Assembly: GCA_034670405.1 (NCBI GenBank)
Contig: JAXDDX010000165.1
Span: 284,001 to 348,000, forward strand
Direction: 5' to 3'
DNA length: 64,000 nucleotides
Origin: Hoplostethus atlanticus
Taxonomy: Eukaryota; Chordata; Actinopteri; Trachichthyiformes; Trachichthyidae
The stretch's first letter is position 1; each line of letters starts with the position of its first letter. The position numbers were made by a program, and so were the translations under genes. A model generated the notes under the pieces. It ran no database searches and was not told the DNA's origin. It saw only the letters and a program-made list of their open reading frames with translations. Of this stretch, positions 37,270 through 49,469 are shown one piece after another.

Positions 37270-38010
37270 TAATGACTGTATAGCCTAATGACTATAGGCC
37301 TGTGGCACTAACATCAATGCTGATGAAATCACTGGAGATAATGGAGGTCCCACAACATGCTGACCTTGGTGGAGGGGGAAAGTAGACCCATGCACCTGAT
37401 TCTACAGAAACTGCAACAGCTGGACATCAACCCACACGTCATCCACTGGTGTTATCCTTTCTCACAGAATAGTAAAGGTCAGCAGCAGTACCCACACACA
37501 CACACACCCCCAAATCACCAACACAGGAGCACCGCAGGGGTGTGTGTGAGCTCTCCTGTGCGCTTCATCATGTACACCATTGACTGCATCAGCTCTCCTG
37601 TGAACCGTGACATCATCAAGCCCTGTGATAACTGAGATAGTGTGAACAGAGGTGTGATGTGAACTCTCTGTCTCTGAAGGTGACAGAGGAAGTGATCTTT
37701 GACCGTCGGGGGAGTTGCTGACTACTGGACCGTGGACCTCAGCTGGTCTGCTCATGTGGACTTGTGTTTGTGCAGCAGAGATTCAAGATTCAAGAAGTGT
37801 ACTTCCTGTGCAGACAGAGGTCCTATGGGGGGCCAGCCAGGTGTTACATTCAGTACTGCATCTCAGTATGGTACAACACTGTGACTGTACAGTTAAAAGC
37901 CAAGGTTACATGCCTGTTGCGAATGGCCTCTGAAACCATTGGCGTACCGGTCCATCAGAAACATGAGACTGGCAGAAAAGATCTCACTGGACTGGAGACG
38001 GGAGTTTGAA
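37270..38010 (+). mobile_element. Rex1-like LINE, decayed reverse-transcriptase region
   Basis: 37287-37316 encodes NDYRPVALTS, a hallmark of the LINE reverse-transcriptase fingers, followed in frame by MLMKSLEIME. Then come LDINPHVIHW (37420s), a damaged STAGV.SSPVRF.MYT segment where the family has TGAPQGCVLSP..FTLYT (about 37527-37580), a DLSWSAHV segment (about 37737-37760), and finally IQYCISVWYN with ASETIGVPV near the C-terminus (about 37850-37945). The order is that of Rex1/CR1-type LINEs. Large internal deletions remove the catalytic FADD box, and several stops and frame changes mark it as dead. No 5' endonuclease region or 3' tail is seen. Confidence 0.85.
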
Positions 38011-38430
38011 GAAAGTAAGAAGAAGACTTCCTGTTACTGGTCATTTGTTCTGACTCAAAAGATATAGGCAAGGTCAACTGTGAAACCTTAAATCCCTTAC
38101 TAGGAAAAAAAATAAAAATGAAACAATGACTGGCAGTGTAATTAAGTAATTCCTCGAGCATGATTGTTTTTAAACCATAATGGTCTGGTGTGATAACCTA
38201 AATCTTCCAGAAAAGTTACTTCAACCCCCGCAAAGTCAGGTAAATCCAAATCCACCATTTTTGTGTTCAACGGTTGAGGGGAGTGAACCTTGGCGATGGG
38301 AGTAGAACGTTGTTTTAAACAGGCGGTGTGAGGACAGCCTGCCACGGCGTTTGGGTCATCAGCGTGGTCATTAAGCAGACTGTAATGGGCCATGAGAGAG
38401 GCTGTTCTGCTCTGGCGTCGGGCCAGGCGA
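38011..38430. other. Unique DNA, no gene seen
   Basis: A 141-codon minus-strand frame (38142-38567) spans this stretch but is not recognised and has no supporting signals. Confidence 0.45.
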
Positions 38431-38433
38431 CCT

Positions 38434-38473
38434 GTGGATCGCACCATTATCAGGCAGCGGATCGCACCATTAT
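38434..38473 (+). repeat. Short tandem duplication
   Basis: ggatcgcaccattat occurs twice, 22-23 bases apart (about 38436 and 38459). Confidence 0.8.
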
Positions 38474-40697
38474 GCCCTTGATGGAGGGGAACTCCATCGT
38501 ATATTCCGGAGGAGAGAGAAGAGATGGTAGCGGCATGCCACATTTCTACAGACACACACACATTCACAGTATTTATGCTGAGATTGAAATTCTAGGGTGT
38601 ATGGGTCTTACGTGCACATTCATCTGAATCTACAATCCCATCCATAGAAATGTTGACAACAAACAGAAAAGCGTTTGTGTGGCTGTTTTGCAGCACATAA
38701 GCACCACTCCCTTCAACTGTGCAGTCTTGCAGTGCACCTGTATTCTTCAATGTAGTCACTTCACTTTATTCTATTATTATATTTTATACAAGGCAGAGAA
38801 AAGTCACCGCCGTCTGCGTGCAGCAGGGGGGGGAAAAAAAAAAAGTAAATGTGAGGGAACACAGAGCGAGAGAGATATAGAGGCTATAGTGAAGCAGGAA
38901 GGGAGAGAGAAATGCATTTACCACTTAGACACACACGGTAAATGTCACCTCAGCCAGCCGATTCTGCCACTCATGTTCGTGACAAAATTAGACGTGTTTC
39001 TCGTGTCTGGACGCCTAATGAGGCAACTTTCACCCTCGGGCATGAAAAAAAAAAAAGAGCAACGAGATTGTCTTAAGAAAAAAAGAAACATGTCAGCAAA
39101 CTTTGATCTGCTCGCAGTGTTGCGTTTCAGCAATCTCTACCTCCTCATTATTTCAGTCCACGCCGCGTTGTGTTTCCGCAAGACGTGTCGAAGCGGGAGG
39201 AGGGTTTTGAAATAGTCATATAGGATAGAGCGAGCAGACCTAGGTTTTGTGTTTTACAAATCAACAGAATATGGATGCCTAACACAAGATTATTTTTTTT
39301 GCCTCGACGCAGATAAAGACAAAAAAAAAAAAATCATCCCAAAACTTCACAACTGAACCCCCCACTCATTCCTTGAAGTTATCTCATGTCCATTGGTCCG
39401 AGTTTTTAGACGGCCCGGCAAGCACCCAGCAGACATTGCAACACTCATTAATCTGACTTTTGTGGTGGGAGTTGGGGAATTGTAGCCTGTTATGTCTCTA
39501 CTCCACATCTACTCAGTGCTCAGTCCTGTTGCCAGCATCAGTCCGGAGCCCACGAAGAAGCAAAGAGGAGCCGCCGGTCTCGACGGAGAGAGGGATGTGA
39601 GCAGCACAAGCCCACAGCAGCCCTAGGACAACGCTCGCAACAGCGCGGCGGACGGCCAGATAAACTGTGCTGAGAGAGGCAAACTCAGCTTGCTGGTGGA
39701 GCTCGCTGATTTTAGAACTCCACATGAAAGACTGGACATTTGGGGGGGTGAGTAAGTGGGTGAGGAGGGGTGCTTTGAACATTCAAAGTATTATGATACC
39801 TCGTTGCAGCAATTCATCCTACCCTCCTTTACATACTTCATCTGTCTTCCCCCTTTGTCTCTTATTAGGCTTTCACAAAGGGTGCAAAACAACTTTTACA
39901 TTTGCCAGCCAACCAATCAGACCAGGAGGTCTGGCAATGCCACTAGCTGTGGTCAGTTTGCCAGCTCCTCAGTTGGTCACCCATAGCAACCAGATTAAAT
40001 GCTCCTGGCAACAAGCATCAGTTGCATCTAGGACCTAAAAAAGAAGGTGAGGTAGCATCGCAATTATCAAACACAGTCAACAAGATCAACAAGACCACAT
40101 TGGGGTCTCAACAATCTTGGTAGACCTCTATGGTTGTATATAGAAGATGAATCGTAATACTTCATGTTAGCAGTTGATCAGTCAGGTGTCAAGGCTGTCG
40201 ATGTTGTGGAGTCCCATCAATTTGAATCCCTTCAATTAATTGAACAGAAGTTGGATAGCTACAGCAGGCTAGCCATCCATCACTGATGTGATTATTCACC
40301 TTGATGTCCAACTTTTTTTCATGTCAAGGTTGTTGACTTCCATTTTGGTCCGATAGAGGGTGCCTTCCACATATAAACAAAAAAATTGTGGGATATATTT
40401 CAAATATTAGCTATATCTTTGAGCTCCACATGATTAGCACAATTACATGGCGCATAGTGTGGTGGGGTAGCCTGGATTGCCGGGGGGGGGGGAGGAATAA
40501 TACATCATTTATTTATGCTTCTTTCACATTACCCATTTCTTATATGCTGATTTTTTTTCCCAAGGGTTTTAACATTTTGAACTTCCTTTGATCCACTTAA
40601 CACGTTAAACATAACATATGATGATGGGTAATGCACCTTTCATGGTATCTTTGTGTCAAATCTTGACTTATCCTCACAAATGCATAATCTGTTTCTT
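38474..40697. other. Unique DNA, no gene seen
   Basis: Homopolymer runs (A-run at about 38834-38843; A-run at 39321-39333). A 178-codon plus-strand frame (38679-39215) crosses A-runs and shows no known domain. A GC-rich 39.53-39.66 kb patch is also unassigned. Confidence 0.5.
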
Positions 40698-40718
40698 AAA
40701 AAAAAAAAAAAAAAAAAA
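40698..40718. repeat. Poly-A run (about A21)
   Basis: Homopolymer. No retroposed body is recognised upstream. Confidence 0.85.
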
Positions 40719-41063
40719 GTCCCCATTCTTGTAAGATAGGAGACCAAAATCCATCATGCATGCTCACTTTAGTACTCAGTCAGAATGATTGATTTGCATG
40801 TCAGCAGCTAAGACATTTTGAGGTGAAATGGCCTTTTTTCAGTGCAATCCCATCATGCCCTTGTGTTCTGACCTTTTGTCCAATCCATCAATTACTTCCT
40901 GTTTTTTAACACATCTATACAGACTGCTGAAACACTGGACTGGACATAATGAAACTCGCTCCTACACGCCTATGCAAAAAATGCATGAAGTGCTGCATTC
41001 ATGCACACGTGTCATGTGCACACAATGCTGCACACAGGTATGCACAAATGCATTCACAGTCAC
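40719..41063. other. Unique DNA, no gene seen
   Basis: No supported feature. Confidence 0.5.
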
Positions 41064-41064
41064 G

Positions 41065-41102
<38 letters not shown>

Positions 41103-41132
41103 TGCACGCACACACACACACTCACACACACA
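41064..41132. repeat. CA-rich compound microsatellite
   Basis: Pure CA at 41068-41098, then CG/ATGCACG interruptions, then CA and CTCA units. Confidence 0.92.
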
Positions 41133-41216
41133 GTGATTAATGATCAGGCTTCGGTAAGTTCACTCCCCTATAGAGGCAACTAGTCAACCCAGAACTGATT
41201 TCCCCTACATCATTAC

Positions 41217-41256
<40 letters not shown>

Positions 41257-41264
41257 CACACACA
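41217..41264. repeat. (CA)n microsatellite
   Basis: About 23 CA units with one CG interruption, 85 bases after another CA tract. Confidence 0.93.
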
Positions 41265-42689
41265 AACTCAAAATATTATACTAAGTCCAGTTTCACAGTG
41301 CAATAACTTTGCTTCAACATTATTTGACATCCATCCATGAATATCATGCAACAATGACAAGGCAATGGTAATAAATAGTGAGATACAATTTGTCCCACTA
41401 TTCTTTATATATAATCACATAATGTTCTTAAAAAACGTTTATTTGTGGATTAAAATTGAATGTTTTTAACCTGTCATAACTCTAAATACCCTTACTGGGT
41501 TTGCAAACATTCAAAAAGTACACAAATCATTTACAGTGTCAAAATAAATGAATATTATTAGAAATAAATAAATAAAATGTCAAGCTGGTGTTTAGATGTT
41601 GCATTCCTTCTGGCCATGTATCAAAAGCTCAGACAATAAACACAAGTGTAAAAAAAAAAATGCCTTCAACTGAGTAAATCTCTGCAGGATGTAAGTAAAG
41701 CAAACAGTGGGGCAACAGTGTTTCAGCAGTGGGCGTCATATTTCACAGACTGGGACTTTAAACGAGGAAAATGACTGTACTGTAGATATTATGAGCAGAC
41801 AAACGAGGGTGTTATGAACAGAAATTTTAGTCTGTTGGGTTTTTTTCGGTTTCTTTCTCTACCTGTTAAGAGTTTACTGTTCCCTGTATAGCAAGGACCA
41901 CTTATGTCATAGGGCCCTTTTAGACAAGGGGCGTCTGGCACACAATCATTTCTCATTGTGTCTCTCTCTATTGTCAGTCTCAGAATAACACCATGGCCTC
42001 CAAACCACAAGAATGAATTGAAATGCGTCATCTTTGAGTAAATGAACACGGTGCGTGCGTGTGAAAATGCACAATGCATGCTCGGACAGAACATGGCAGA
42101 TCAATAAAAGAAAAACAACGATAACATGTGAGCTGCAGCACAATAGACCATTTAGTCATAACTTGCACTCAGATATAGAGACACATATATAATTGTGGTA
42201 TAATGGGGCATAGAATAAAAAAATGTCAATGGACCAAGGTCAGCTGTGTAACATGGACAATGACATTCCACTCCCCTTTACAGAAGAGCTTCCCTTTCAG
42301 ATGACAACACTCAGATACATCAGGTCTAGTACACTATGATCCAGCATGGGCATTCCCCATTCTTGGGCTCCCTATAGCTGATGCTGCACTGATGCATTAT
42401 TTGTATATCTGCAGTGTGTCAAGATATTGCTCATATAATACAAGCATGGCAATGACTAGTTCAATTGAGCACATACACAGATACAGAATCTCTATTGCAG
42501 TTGCCATAATGTACCCACAGTCTATAATGAGCCTTTTGGAAAGTCTCAGCTAGAAAGCCATTAACTGTGGTATGATGCTTGTCACCCTACATTTGATCAA
42601 TGCTCGGATTTTAAAGCCTCTTTTAAAATGTCACATCTACTAAATATCACATCATTCACCGGATAGAGTCCGGGCCTTCCAGCTTTTTT
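41265..42689. other. Unique DNA, no gene seen
   Basis: No simple repeats of note and no recognised transposon or gene. Confidence 0.5.
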
Positions 42690-43010
42690 TTTTTTTAAAT
42701 TTCTCCTAAAGCGATGGAAATCTCTCCCTCACAAATCTCTGGGCAAATGTCACCTGGATGGTAATTTGTATATTGAGTGTCACAGGCTTCATGCCATTTT
42801 GAAATGTCCCTTTCAAGTGCTATGTGAAGGGAGGGATATATATGGTCTAGTAAACATATTGGCTTGAGTACAGGATTCCATTCAGGGGAGATTCCATTTA
42901 AAGCTTTAGATAATGTAAATGTCACTGTGGCGAGCCGTGTTGCCCCGCGCAAGCTAATCCCTCGGAGATCGACTGGAGATCATTGGAAAATTTAGCTAAT
43001 TAGGAAAGCT
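42690..43010. promoter_or_regulatory. Candidate conserved non-coding element
   Basis: Complex sequence free of repeats, with homeobox-type cores (ttagctaattagg at 42992-43004; taatttgtatat). It stops abruptly at a G17 run. Conservation cannot be tested here. Confidence 0.2.
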
Positions 43011-43014
43011 AGGA

Positions 43015-43031
43015 GGGGGGGGGGGGGGGGG
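43015..43031. repeat. G17 homopolymer
   Basis: Run of about 17 G followed by tgtgggg. Length uncertain. Confidence 0.85.
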
Positions 43032-43429
43032 TGTGGGGTGCACTAAGCAACATCCAAGGAAGCAGAGTGGACTGTGAGCAAAGCACAGCCCCTCTAGATC
43101 CAGCAGTTTCTTATACTGCTGCTATTTTCCAAGTCATGAAAGTAGATGGTGTAACACTAGAGGGCTCACATGCATTGCTATAGAGCTCTTCTTTTTTTTT
43201 CCTGCATAGGGGGGATTGGTTAGAGATCTCTAGCTATCACATCGATGATTGTCCAATGTATTATTGATGATGCTTTATACATCTCTCTCCAGGGCCGATC
43301 GCACTGACTGACGATTGGGGATATAACATCTGAATTCATAAGCAATGCTGCTTAATTCCTCATGGCACCCGGGTGCATGTTGAGGACAGTGCAAATTCAA
43401 TTTTTAGGATTTTTTTTAGAGGTATTTGC
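43032..43429. promoter_or_regulatory. Candidate conserved non-coding segment, weak
   Basis: 43290-43420 is complex, repeat-free DNA with octamer- and homeodomain-like words (tgctgcttaattcctc). No gene is seen. This is suggestive only. Confidence 0.15.
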
Positions 43430-43490
43430 GAGAGAGAGAGAGAAGGGAAAAGAGGGAGGGAGGGAGACAGAAGGGGAGTTTAGAGAGGGA
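43430..43490. repeat. Purine-rich (GA/GGGA) tract
   Basis: Mostly G and A on the plus strand, starting with a pure GA run. A similar tract lies at 43857-43955. Confidence 0.8.
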
Positions 43491-43567
43491 GAAATGAACA
43501 CGCTCATCGGTGAGCATGGGTGAGTGTGTTCGCGCGACTGTGCTCTGAAGTCTTATAAAGTTTGTGT

Positions 43568-43600
43568 AGGTGTGTGTATGTGTGTGTGTGTGTGTGTGTA
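43568..43600. repeat. TG microsatellite
   Basis: TG run with one TATG interruption. Confidence 0.9.
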
Positions 43601-43856
43601 CATGCACCGTCACACCGGTGAGTCTACCCTACACGTTAACAGTGCACGTGTAAGCCTTAGCGAGCTGAGCAGCTGGCCTCCCCTGTGGGAGTCATTAGCA
43701 GTGAAGCTCATCCTTTTGTCACACACTCCAGTGTCTGTCCCTCACCTCTCAGCACAACCCCAGGCCCCATCATGTTTCGCATGCACACCTGGCTTTACTT
43801 CCACCCTTCCCTCTGACTTCAAGGCTCCTCCGGCTGGCTGCTCCCATAGAAACTGA

Positions 43857-43955
43857 GTCAGAGGAAGGGAGAGAGAGAGGGGAATGAGCGAGATAGAGAG
43901 AGGGAGGAAAGAGAGAACACAGAGCGGGGGAGAGGGGAGCGAGTGGGAGAGTGAG
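43857..43955. repeat. Purine-rich tract
   Basis: GAGAGA, GGGAGG and GAGCGAG words over about 100 bases. No gene. Confidence 0.75.
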
Positions 43956-44082
43956 TTCTGTCAACCTATTATCAGAGTCCTCTCCGTGTACAGTTGGAGA
44001 CAAAAAGAGAGCTCACTCTCTCTTTCTTCCTCTGCACCATTTCCCATATTACCTCCTTAACTCCCTTACCTCCCTCGTCCAT

Positions 44083-44128
<46 letters not shown>
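44083..44128. repeat. (CCAG)n tetranucleotide repeat
   Basis: About eleven pure CCAG units. Confidence 0.95.
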
Positions 44129-46055
44129 TGCATTTGCTCCCTGCCTCTCCGCAGTCATGCCACAGGGAGAGTCGGTTGTATAAAGGCCTCCCTAATCTCA
44201 GCGTGGCAGAGAGGGTGGAACTGGCTTTGGTTCAGATACACAGACCACCACTCGCTTGCCTCTGCCCAGAAAAAAAAAAAATTCTGCTCATAGTTACCAC
44301 TGAAACTATGCCAGCAGACGCTCCACACCAGCTCAGCAAGCCCCCGCTACTTGTCTCCTTAATGGCTGAACGCTGACCCCCACTCAATCTTGCATGTACT
44401 TATTAAGATGTGAATTCGTATTATTTGTCCGGCCCGCCTTCAGCGCTCGTGAGAGAGATGAGAAAAATGCATCGGGGGTACTAAGAGGTGGATTGAAGGG
44501 AAGATAGGGAGTACACACAGGTGGCCAGATTTAGGGATGAATGCTGTTCCAGGAAATGCAATAGGCCTCCAATGGAGATGTCCCCCCCTCCTCATCTATC
44601 AGACAGGAAATGAAGTGGAATTGATCCCAAGGGTAGGTAGTTTGCGAGAAAAAAAAATACATCTTCCCTGTCACGCAACTGGCCAGGGGAATATTGTCGC
44701 CGTGGCCCTGAATTGAGTAAAACCCTCTTGATTTCCAGGCTTGCCTACTTTTAATCACTGTCATAATACTGTATCTACTGTACATCTCGGCGTGGAACGG
44801 TTTGAGGATGCTTCCCCCGGGGACCGTGGCCCATCCCTCATCGGAATCCGACCAGAGACAGCGCAGATTGGGAATGAACTCCCCTTATGGATTTTCCCTC
44901 CAAATAAAGTGGCTCATTCCCTTCAAATGGCCATGACCCCCGACGCAATTAACCCAGTAATTTGTCACTTTCAAGGACATACTCTGGGGGGGGTGGGGGG
45001 GGGTTGGTGAAATTGGCCAACTCGTCATCATCCTTCACTCCCTGATCGGTAATGGAAGAGAAGGGAGATGATAGGCATGATTTACCATATCCTACGCACT
45101 ACCTCTCCTCCTCCCGTGCTCATTCTCTTTCCCCTCTTTTTTTTTCATTTCTCTGCTCAAATTCTTCACTTCCGTTTGATTAGATCGGTTGCTCCATCAT
45201 GTGTCAGTGTCACACATCACTGCATTGATTCGGTCGGAGTCGTCATGGCCACAGTCACTTAAGAATCACTGTGTCCCAGTCTTTACTAGCCTGTTAATCA
45301 CCAGTGCAACTGTAGAGGGAAAATGACCTGGGCCCCCAACTCTAGATGAATGAAAACATCATTGATTTCCTATGGAGGCACAGCGCCAGGTCCGATGCAC
45401 AGGCACACAGGGTAGATCAGGTGTTAATGAACATCAATGTTAATCTAATGGAGGAATAGAAAAAAAGAGGGAAGAGAAGCAAGTTAGAAGGAGAGATGAG
45501 CAGACTGGAGAGATTAGCTTTTTTAAGTTACTGTCATTTAAAAACAACTCCACTATCATGGTTTTGCTCATAAGAGCAGTAACTGCCTGAGTAGTGAAAC
45601 TGAGAAAGATGACTTCAAAGTTTTGCTGTGCCAAAAGTAAGTCGCCACTCCACAAATGTGGATTGTATAACGTTTAGTAGCCATGACCTATGACCTTTAA
45701 AACACACACAAAGTAGCTATTTCTGTTTGCCTTGGTACAGCGTGGATAGAAAACCTTGGATCTCCAAAATGTCAACTCTTCAGGAAGAAAAACAGCCTTG
45801 TTTTTTATCTTGACAACCATGTATTTTTCAGTTCATCTAAGTGGTTTCGAAAGGGTTTCATAAACCCGAGGGTTGTAGAATTGTCTCAATCCACAGAGGA
45901 GCATGTAATCCTTGAATTGTTAAAACACGAAAATCAAAGTGGAGTTTTGAGGTTTTCACCCAACAGCGACAATATTTTGTAGTCACTGTTTACAAGGGTA
46001 AAAAGTCTTTGTCAAAGCAATGGAAAAGAAGATCAACACCTCTCAAATAATTAAA
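44129..46055. other. Unique DNA, no gene seen
   Basis: A-run at about 44270-44281 and G-rich run at 44988-45005. No recognised gene or transposon. Confidence 0.5.
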
Positions 46056-46108
46056 GCAACAGCACATCAATTATCACACATAATGTGTGATAATTGATGT
46101 GCTGTTGC
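46056..46108. repeat. Perfect 25-bp-stem hairpin
   Basis: Arms 46056-46080 and 46084-46108 are exact reverse complements around the 3-base loop taa. The arm begins gcaacagcacatcaatt. It is unlike simple repeats (mixed sequence). The loop and total length (53 nt) are too small for a normal pre-miRNA. An exact palindrome of this size is best explained by a recent template-switch during replication. Confidence 0.95.
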
Positions 46109-46819
46109 AAATTACTGCAAAACAAAATACCTACAAACATACATTTGGGTGTATTCACCCAAAAGTGATCCGAATGTAATAAATGTGAGATAAAATAAGC
46201 TATAATAAGATATCCCATAGTTCGGGATATCAATTGCCCCTTTAGCGAGAGATGGGAGTGCTTTTACTTTGTCATTCTCGTTTGGCCTTATCCCCCTCCA
46301 GCAGAGCGATTATCTGGGGGACAGGGTGAAGTCTGTCGTCTCTACACACAGCCGGTCAAAACAGACTGTCCTCCCCTTGCTCTGGAACCATTGTTAATTC
46401 TCTCCCATTTTACACCATTGATCTCCTGCCTCCCAGCCCAAACACCCAGGTCTTTGTGGAGCTGTTAAGCTGCTCCACCACTGGACTTGCTGCCCTCTTG
46501 TTGTGAGCGCCATATCGATCCTTAGCTCCCCCCTGAACTGCAGACCAGGCTTGAAAAAAAAGAAGAAAAGGTGAAGTATTTGGTACAAGGAATGGAAACA
46601 AACAACAGCCTTAAGGCTCCATTTTAACAGGAAAAAAAATGACTGGGTAAATCAAGAAAAGTGATTAATGAGTCTTTGAGAGAGTCTGCATGCAAGGAGA
46701 TTGATCCAATAATCAAATAATATAAAAAGCTATCCAATCCACAATAGTAATGAGGCAGGTTGTGCATAGCCTGGAGGGCTGAATCTGCAACAATAAATAT
46801 GTCTATTTCAATGACACAA
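46109..46819. other. Unique DNA, no gene seen
   Basis: No supported feature. Confidence 0.5.
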
Positions 46820-46900
46820 TACACACACACACTCACATATACAGAAACATACACATGCATGCACATACATGCACACGCACATGCACACACACACACACGC
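46820..46900. repeat. CA/CATG-rich compound microsatellite
   Basis: Impure CA repeat with ATACA and CATGCA interruptions. The minus-strand Cys/Val-rich frame is a by-product. Confidence 0.85.
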
Positions 46901-47489
46901 ATTACTCTTTCATCTTGAAATTATGGGTTGAAATGATATCATGGCTAAATAACTTTTGAAAATAATTCAATTTTTCATTAGTTTCTTTGTCAAGTGTGAT
47001 ATGAGAAATTTGATTGTATTTGTACATGGTGTTTATTTGTGAATTTGGTAATTGTTACAGAAAACAGACTCCATTAAATCAAATCAAACATTAACTCAAA
47101 TTAAATTTGATAGTGTTGTAGACCACCACAGAGAGAACTGGTGTTCCCGGGTACGATTTCCTGCTTATTGTGCAGGAGGAGGAGGGGCCTCAACCAAAAC
47201 AGGAAGATGACTGTTAGGTCCCCAAAATTAGTCCAGGGGATGAAAGGAGTAACACATAAAATTAACCCGGGGACAAAGAAGCAAAGAGAACGGAAGTATA
47301 TGAACAAACTGAGAATTTATTTACAACTTAAATAAAGGTTTACAAAAGACTCTGTCACTCTAAATTACTCTACTTGTTTGTACATACAATTTTAGATACT
47401 GTACAGTCGGACAGCACTTAGCTAGGTGTGTGTGTGTGTGTCTTTCAGTATCATAACATAGTAGCCTGTTTGCCAAAATGTTATTTTAG
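46901..47489. other. Unique DNA, no gene seen
   Basis: The segment 47101-47345 has the feel of an old mobile-element end (cccgggtacgatttcctg ... aatttatttacaacttaaat) but I cannot place it. Confidence 0.4.
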
Positions 47490-48346
47490 CATTGGCCAAA
47501 ATGTCTAAATTCCAAAACTCTGGCACTGGCAAAAATATTATCTTGTCACGCTTAGATTAGCCACAGCAGTTGCAACGCTTAACAGATTATCGAGACTGTA
47601 ACACCGGGCGAGCGAGCATCACTCAGTACAAGGTGAGAGAGCATTGTTTGGCGTTAGGGGTGTGTGTCTGATGACTGACTGACTAACCTCAATGCTCCTC
47701 CTGATGCACACATCTTGCGCTGTAGGAAATATAGCTTAAAAAAAGTTGATTCGAGTTCAAAGCAAGTAGAGGCAAGTGGCGAGTCATCTTTGTGACAGGG
47801 ATGTTCTAGCCAAAATATCTAAATTCCACATATGCTACGCAAAACTCTGGCACTGGCAAAAATATTATCTTGTCACGCTAAGATTAGCCACAGCAGTTGG
47901 CGACTCAAGGGGTCGCCAAAGTCCTCAAAAAAGTTGACACACAACTTTACACAAGTTTATTCGAGTTCCAAGCAAGTAGAGGCAAGTGGCGAGTCATCTT
48001 TGCGACAGGGATGTTCTAGCCAAAATGTCTAAATTCCACACATGCTACGCAAAACTCTGGCACTGGCAAAAATATTATCTTGTCACGCTAAGATTAGCCA
48101 TAGCAGTTGACGACTCAAGGGGTCGCCAAAGTCCTCAAAAAAGTTGACACACAACTTTACACAAGTTTATTCGAGTTCCAAGCAAGTAGAGGCAAGTGGC
48201 GAGTCATCTTTGCGACAGGGATGTTCTAGCCAAAATGTCTAAATTCCACACGTTACGCAAAACTCTGGCACTGGCAAAAATATTATCTTGTCACGGTAAG
48301 ATTAGCCGTAGCAGTTGGTGACTCAAGGGGTCGCCAAAGTCATCAA
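47490..48346. repeat. 210-bp tandem repeat array, about 3.5 units
   Basis: Two full units (47801-48010 and 48011-48220) are exactly 210 bp each and differ at about four positions. A partial third (48221-48346) follows. A leading unit (47490-47800) has the same edges, but its middle is replaced by about 150 bp of unrelated DNA and a 12-base piece is missing. Each full unit holds a small palindrome, ttggcgac ... gtcgccaa, around a 7-base loop (its left arm is altered in later units). No coding frame runs through. Confidence 0.93.
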
Positions 48347-49469
48347 ATTTCAAATTCTACCAGCTTTAACGATAACTTGTGTGTTTTGTAGCACAACTCT
48401 CTTGAAGTAATAAAGTACAAAGAAAGAAAGAAGGTTTTGATTCATCTTATCCTTTTCAGTTTTATAATGTGTGTCTGGGGCAGGGCTGACGTCTGCTGAA
48501 CCAGAAGTTAAAGAACAATTATTTTAACATGGTTGTCTTTTATTGGGAGGGACTGAAGATGAAGTGTTACTTGTCGTTGTTACTTAAGTGCAAAAATAAG
48601 TTCAAAATGAACCAACAGTTCACAAGTTGCACATCACTAGCCCAAAATGCATACTGTAATTGCCTGTGTGCACCATTATGTAAAGAGTACTTCATCTCTG
48701 GAGCTGTGCACACTCATTTAACCCAGTAGCACTGTGGATCAAAGTTTGCTATGAAGTAACAGCTTCCATTAAAGCTGCAAACTTTGACCTCCAAAATCCC
48801 AGACTGCAGTAACAGTTGAGTCCTCCCTCCATCCTTTCTTTTGTACAGATTCACCCCATCCATCCATCCTTTGCTCCTTCGCTCACCCCCCACCCCCTGC
48901 AGATTGCCCATCCACCCCTCACCCATCTTTAATAGCCTGTGGGAACAGTTTGTGGTAAAATGCCACCCAAAAGCACACACCCCACCACCCATGCCAGCAT
49001 TATCCTAAGCCAAAGCATCCGAGGTGTATAACGTAAGCCTCTGCAGCGCGCCTCATGTTTCATAAAGAGATAAGGGCCACTAAAAATACCCAACGTGTGT
49101 GGAGAGATAGCCAAGCATTAGGAGAGGTATCTACAGTGAACAGCCAGCAAACTGCAGTCTTCCTTAAGTCCAACCACAGAGATCTAAGAGTCAGGAACCC
49201 GGGCTCCCACAGACCAACCCCCAGATACAGTTTTAACAGTTTTAAACAGACAGGATTGGAAATATTCATAGACATAGCGGCTTTGTGTGGAGACATTATG
49301 TTTAATCTTCCCTAAAAGACCAGCAATAGCAAAGCAGTGTAGACTACTTACACAGAATGCTGCCCTCATGGTGCATCATGTAACTGCACACACCCAGAAA
49401 TAGTTCCATAGGCCACATTTGGATTTGGAGAAAATGTCCTATTGGTAATCTGAAAATGGAGGTTTGATC
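48347..49469. other. Unique DNA, no gene seen
   Basis: No supported feature. Confidence 0.5.

Noticed and set aside
38679-39215. 178-codon open frame, plus strand
   Set aside because: It crosses A-runs, has lysine/arginine low complexity and no recognisable domain. Most likely chance.
46056-46108. microRNA precursor
   Set aside because: A 53-nt perfect stem with a 3-base loop does not fit pre-miRNA geometry.
47490-48346. Possible CRISPR-like or rDNA spacer array
   Set aside because: Units are directly adjacent with no unique spacers, and no rRNA sequence is nearby.
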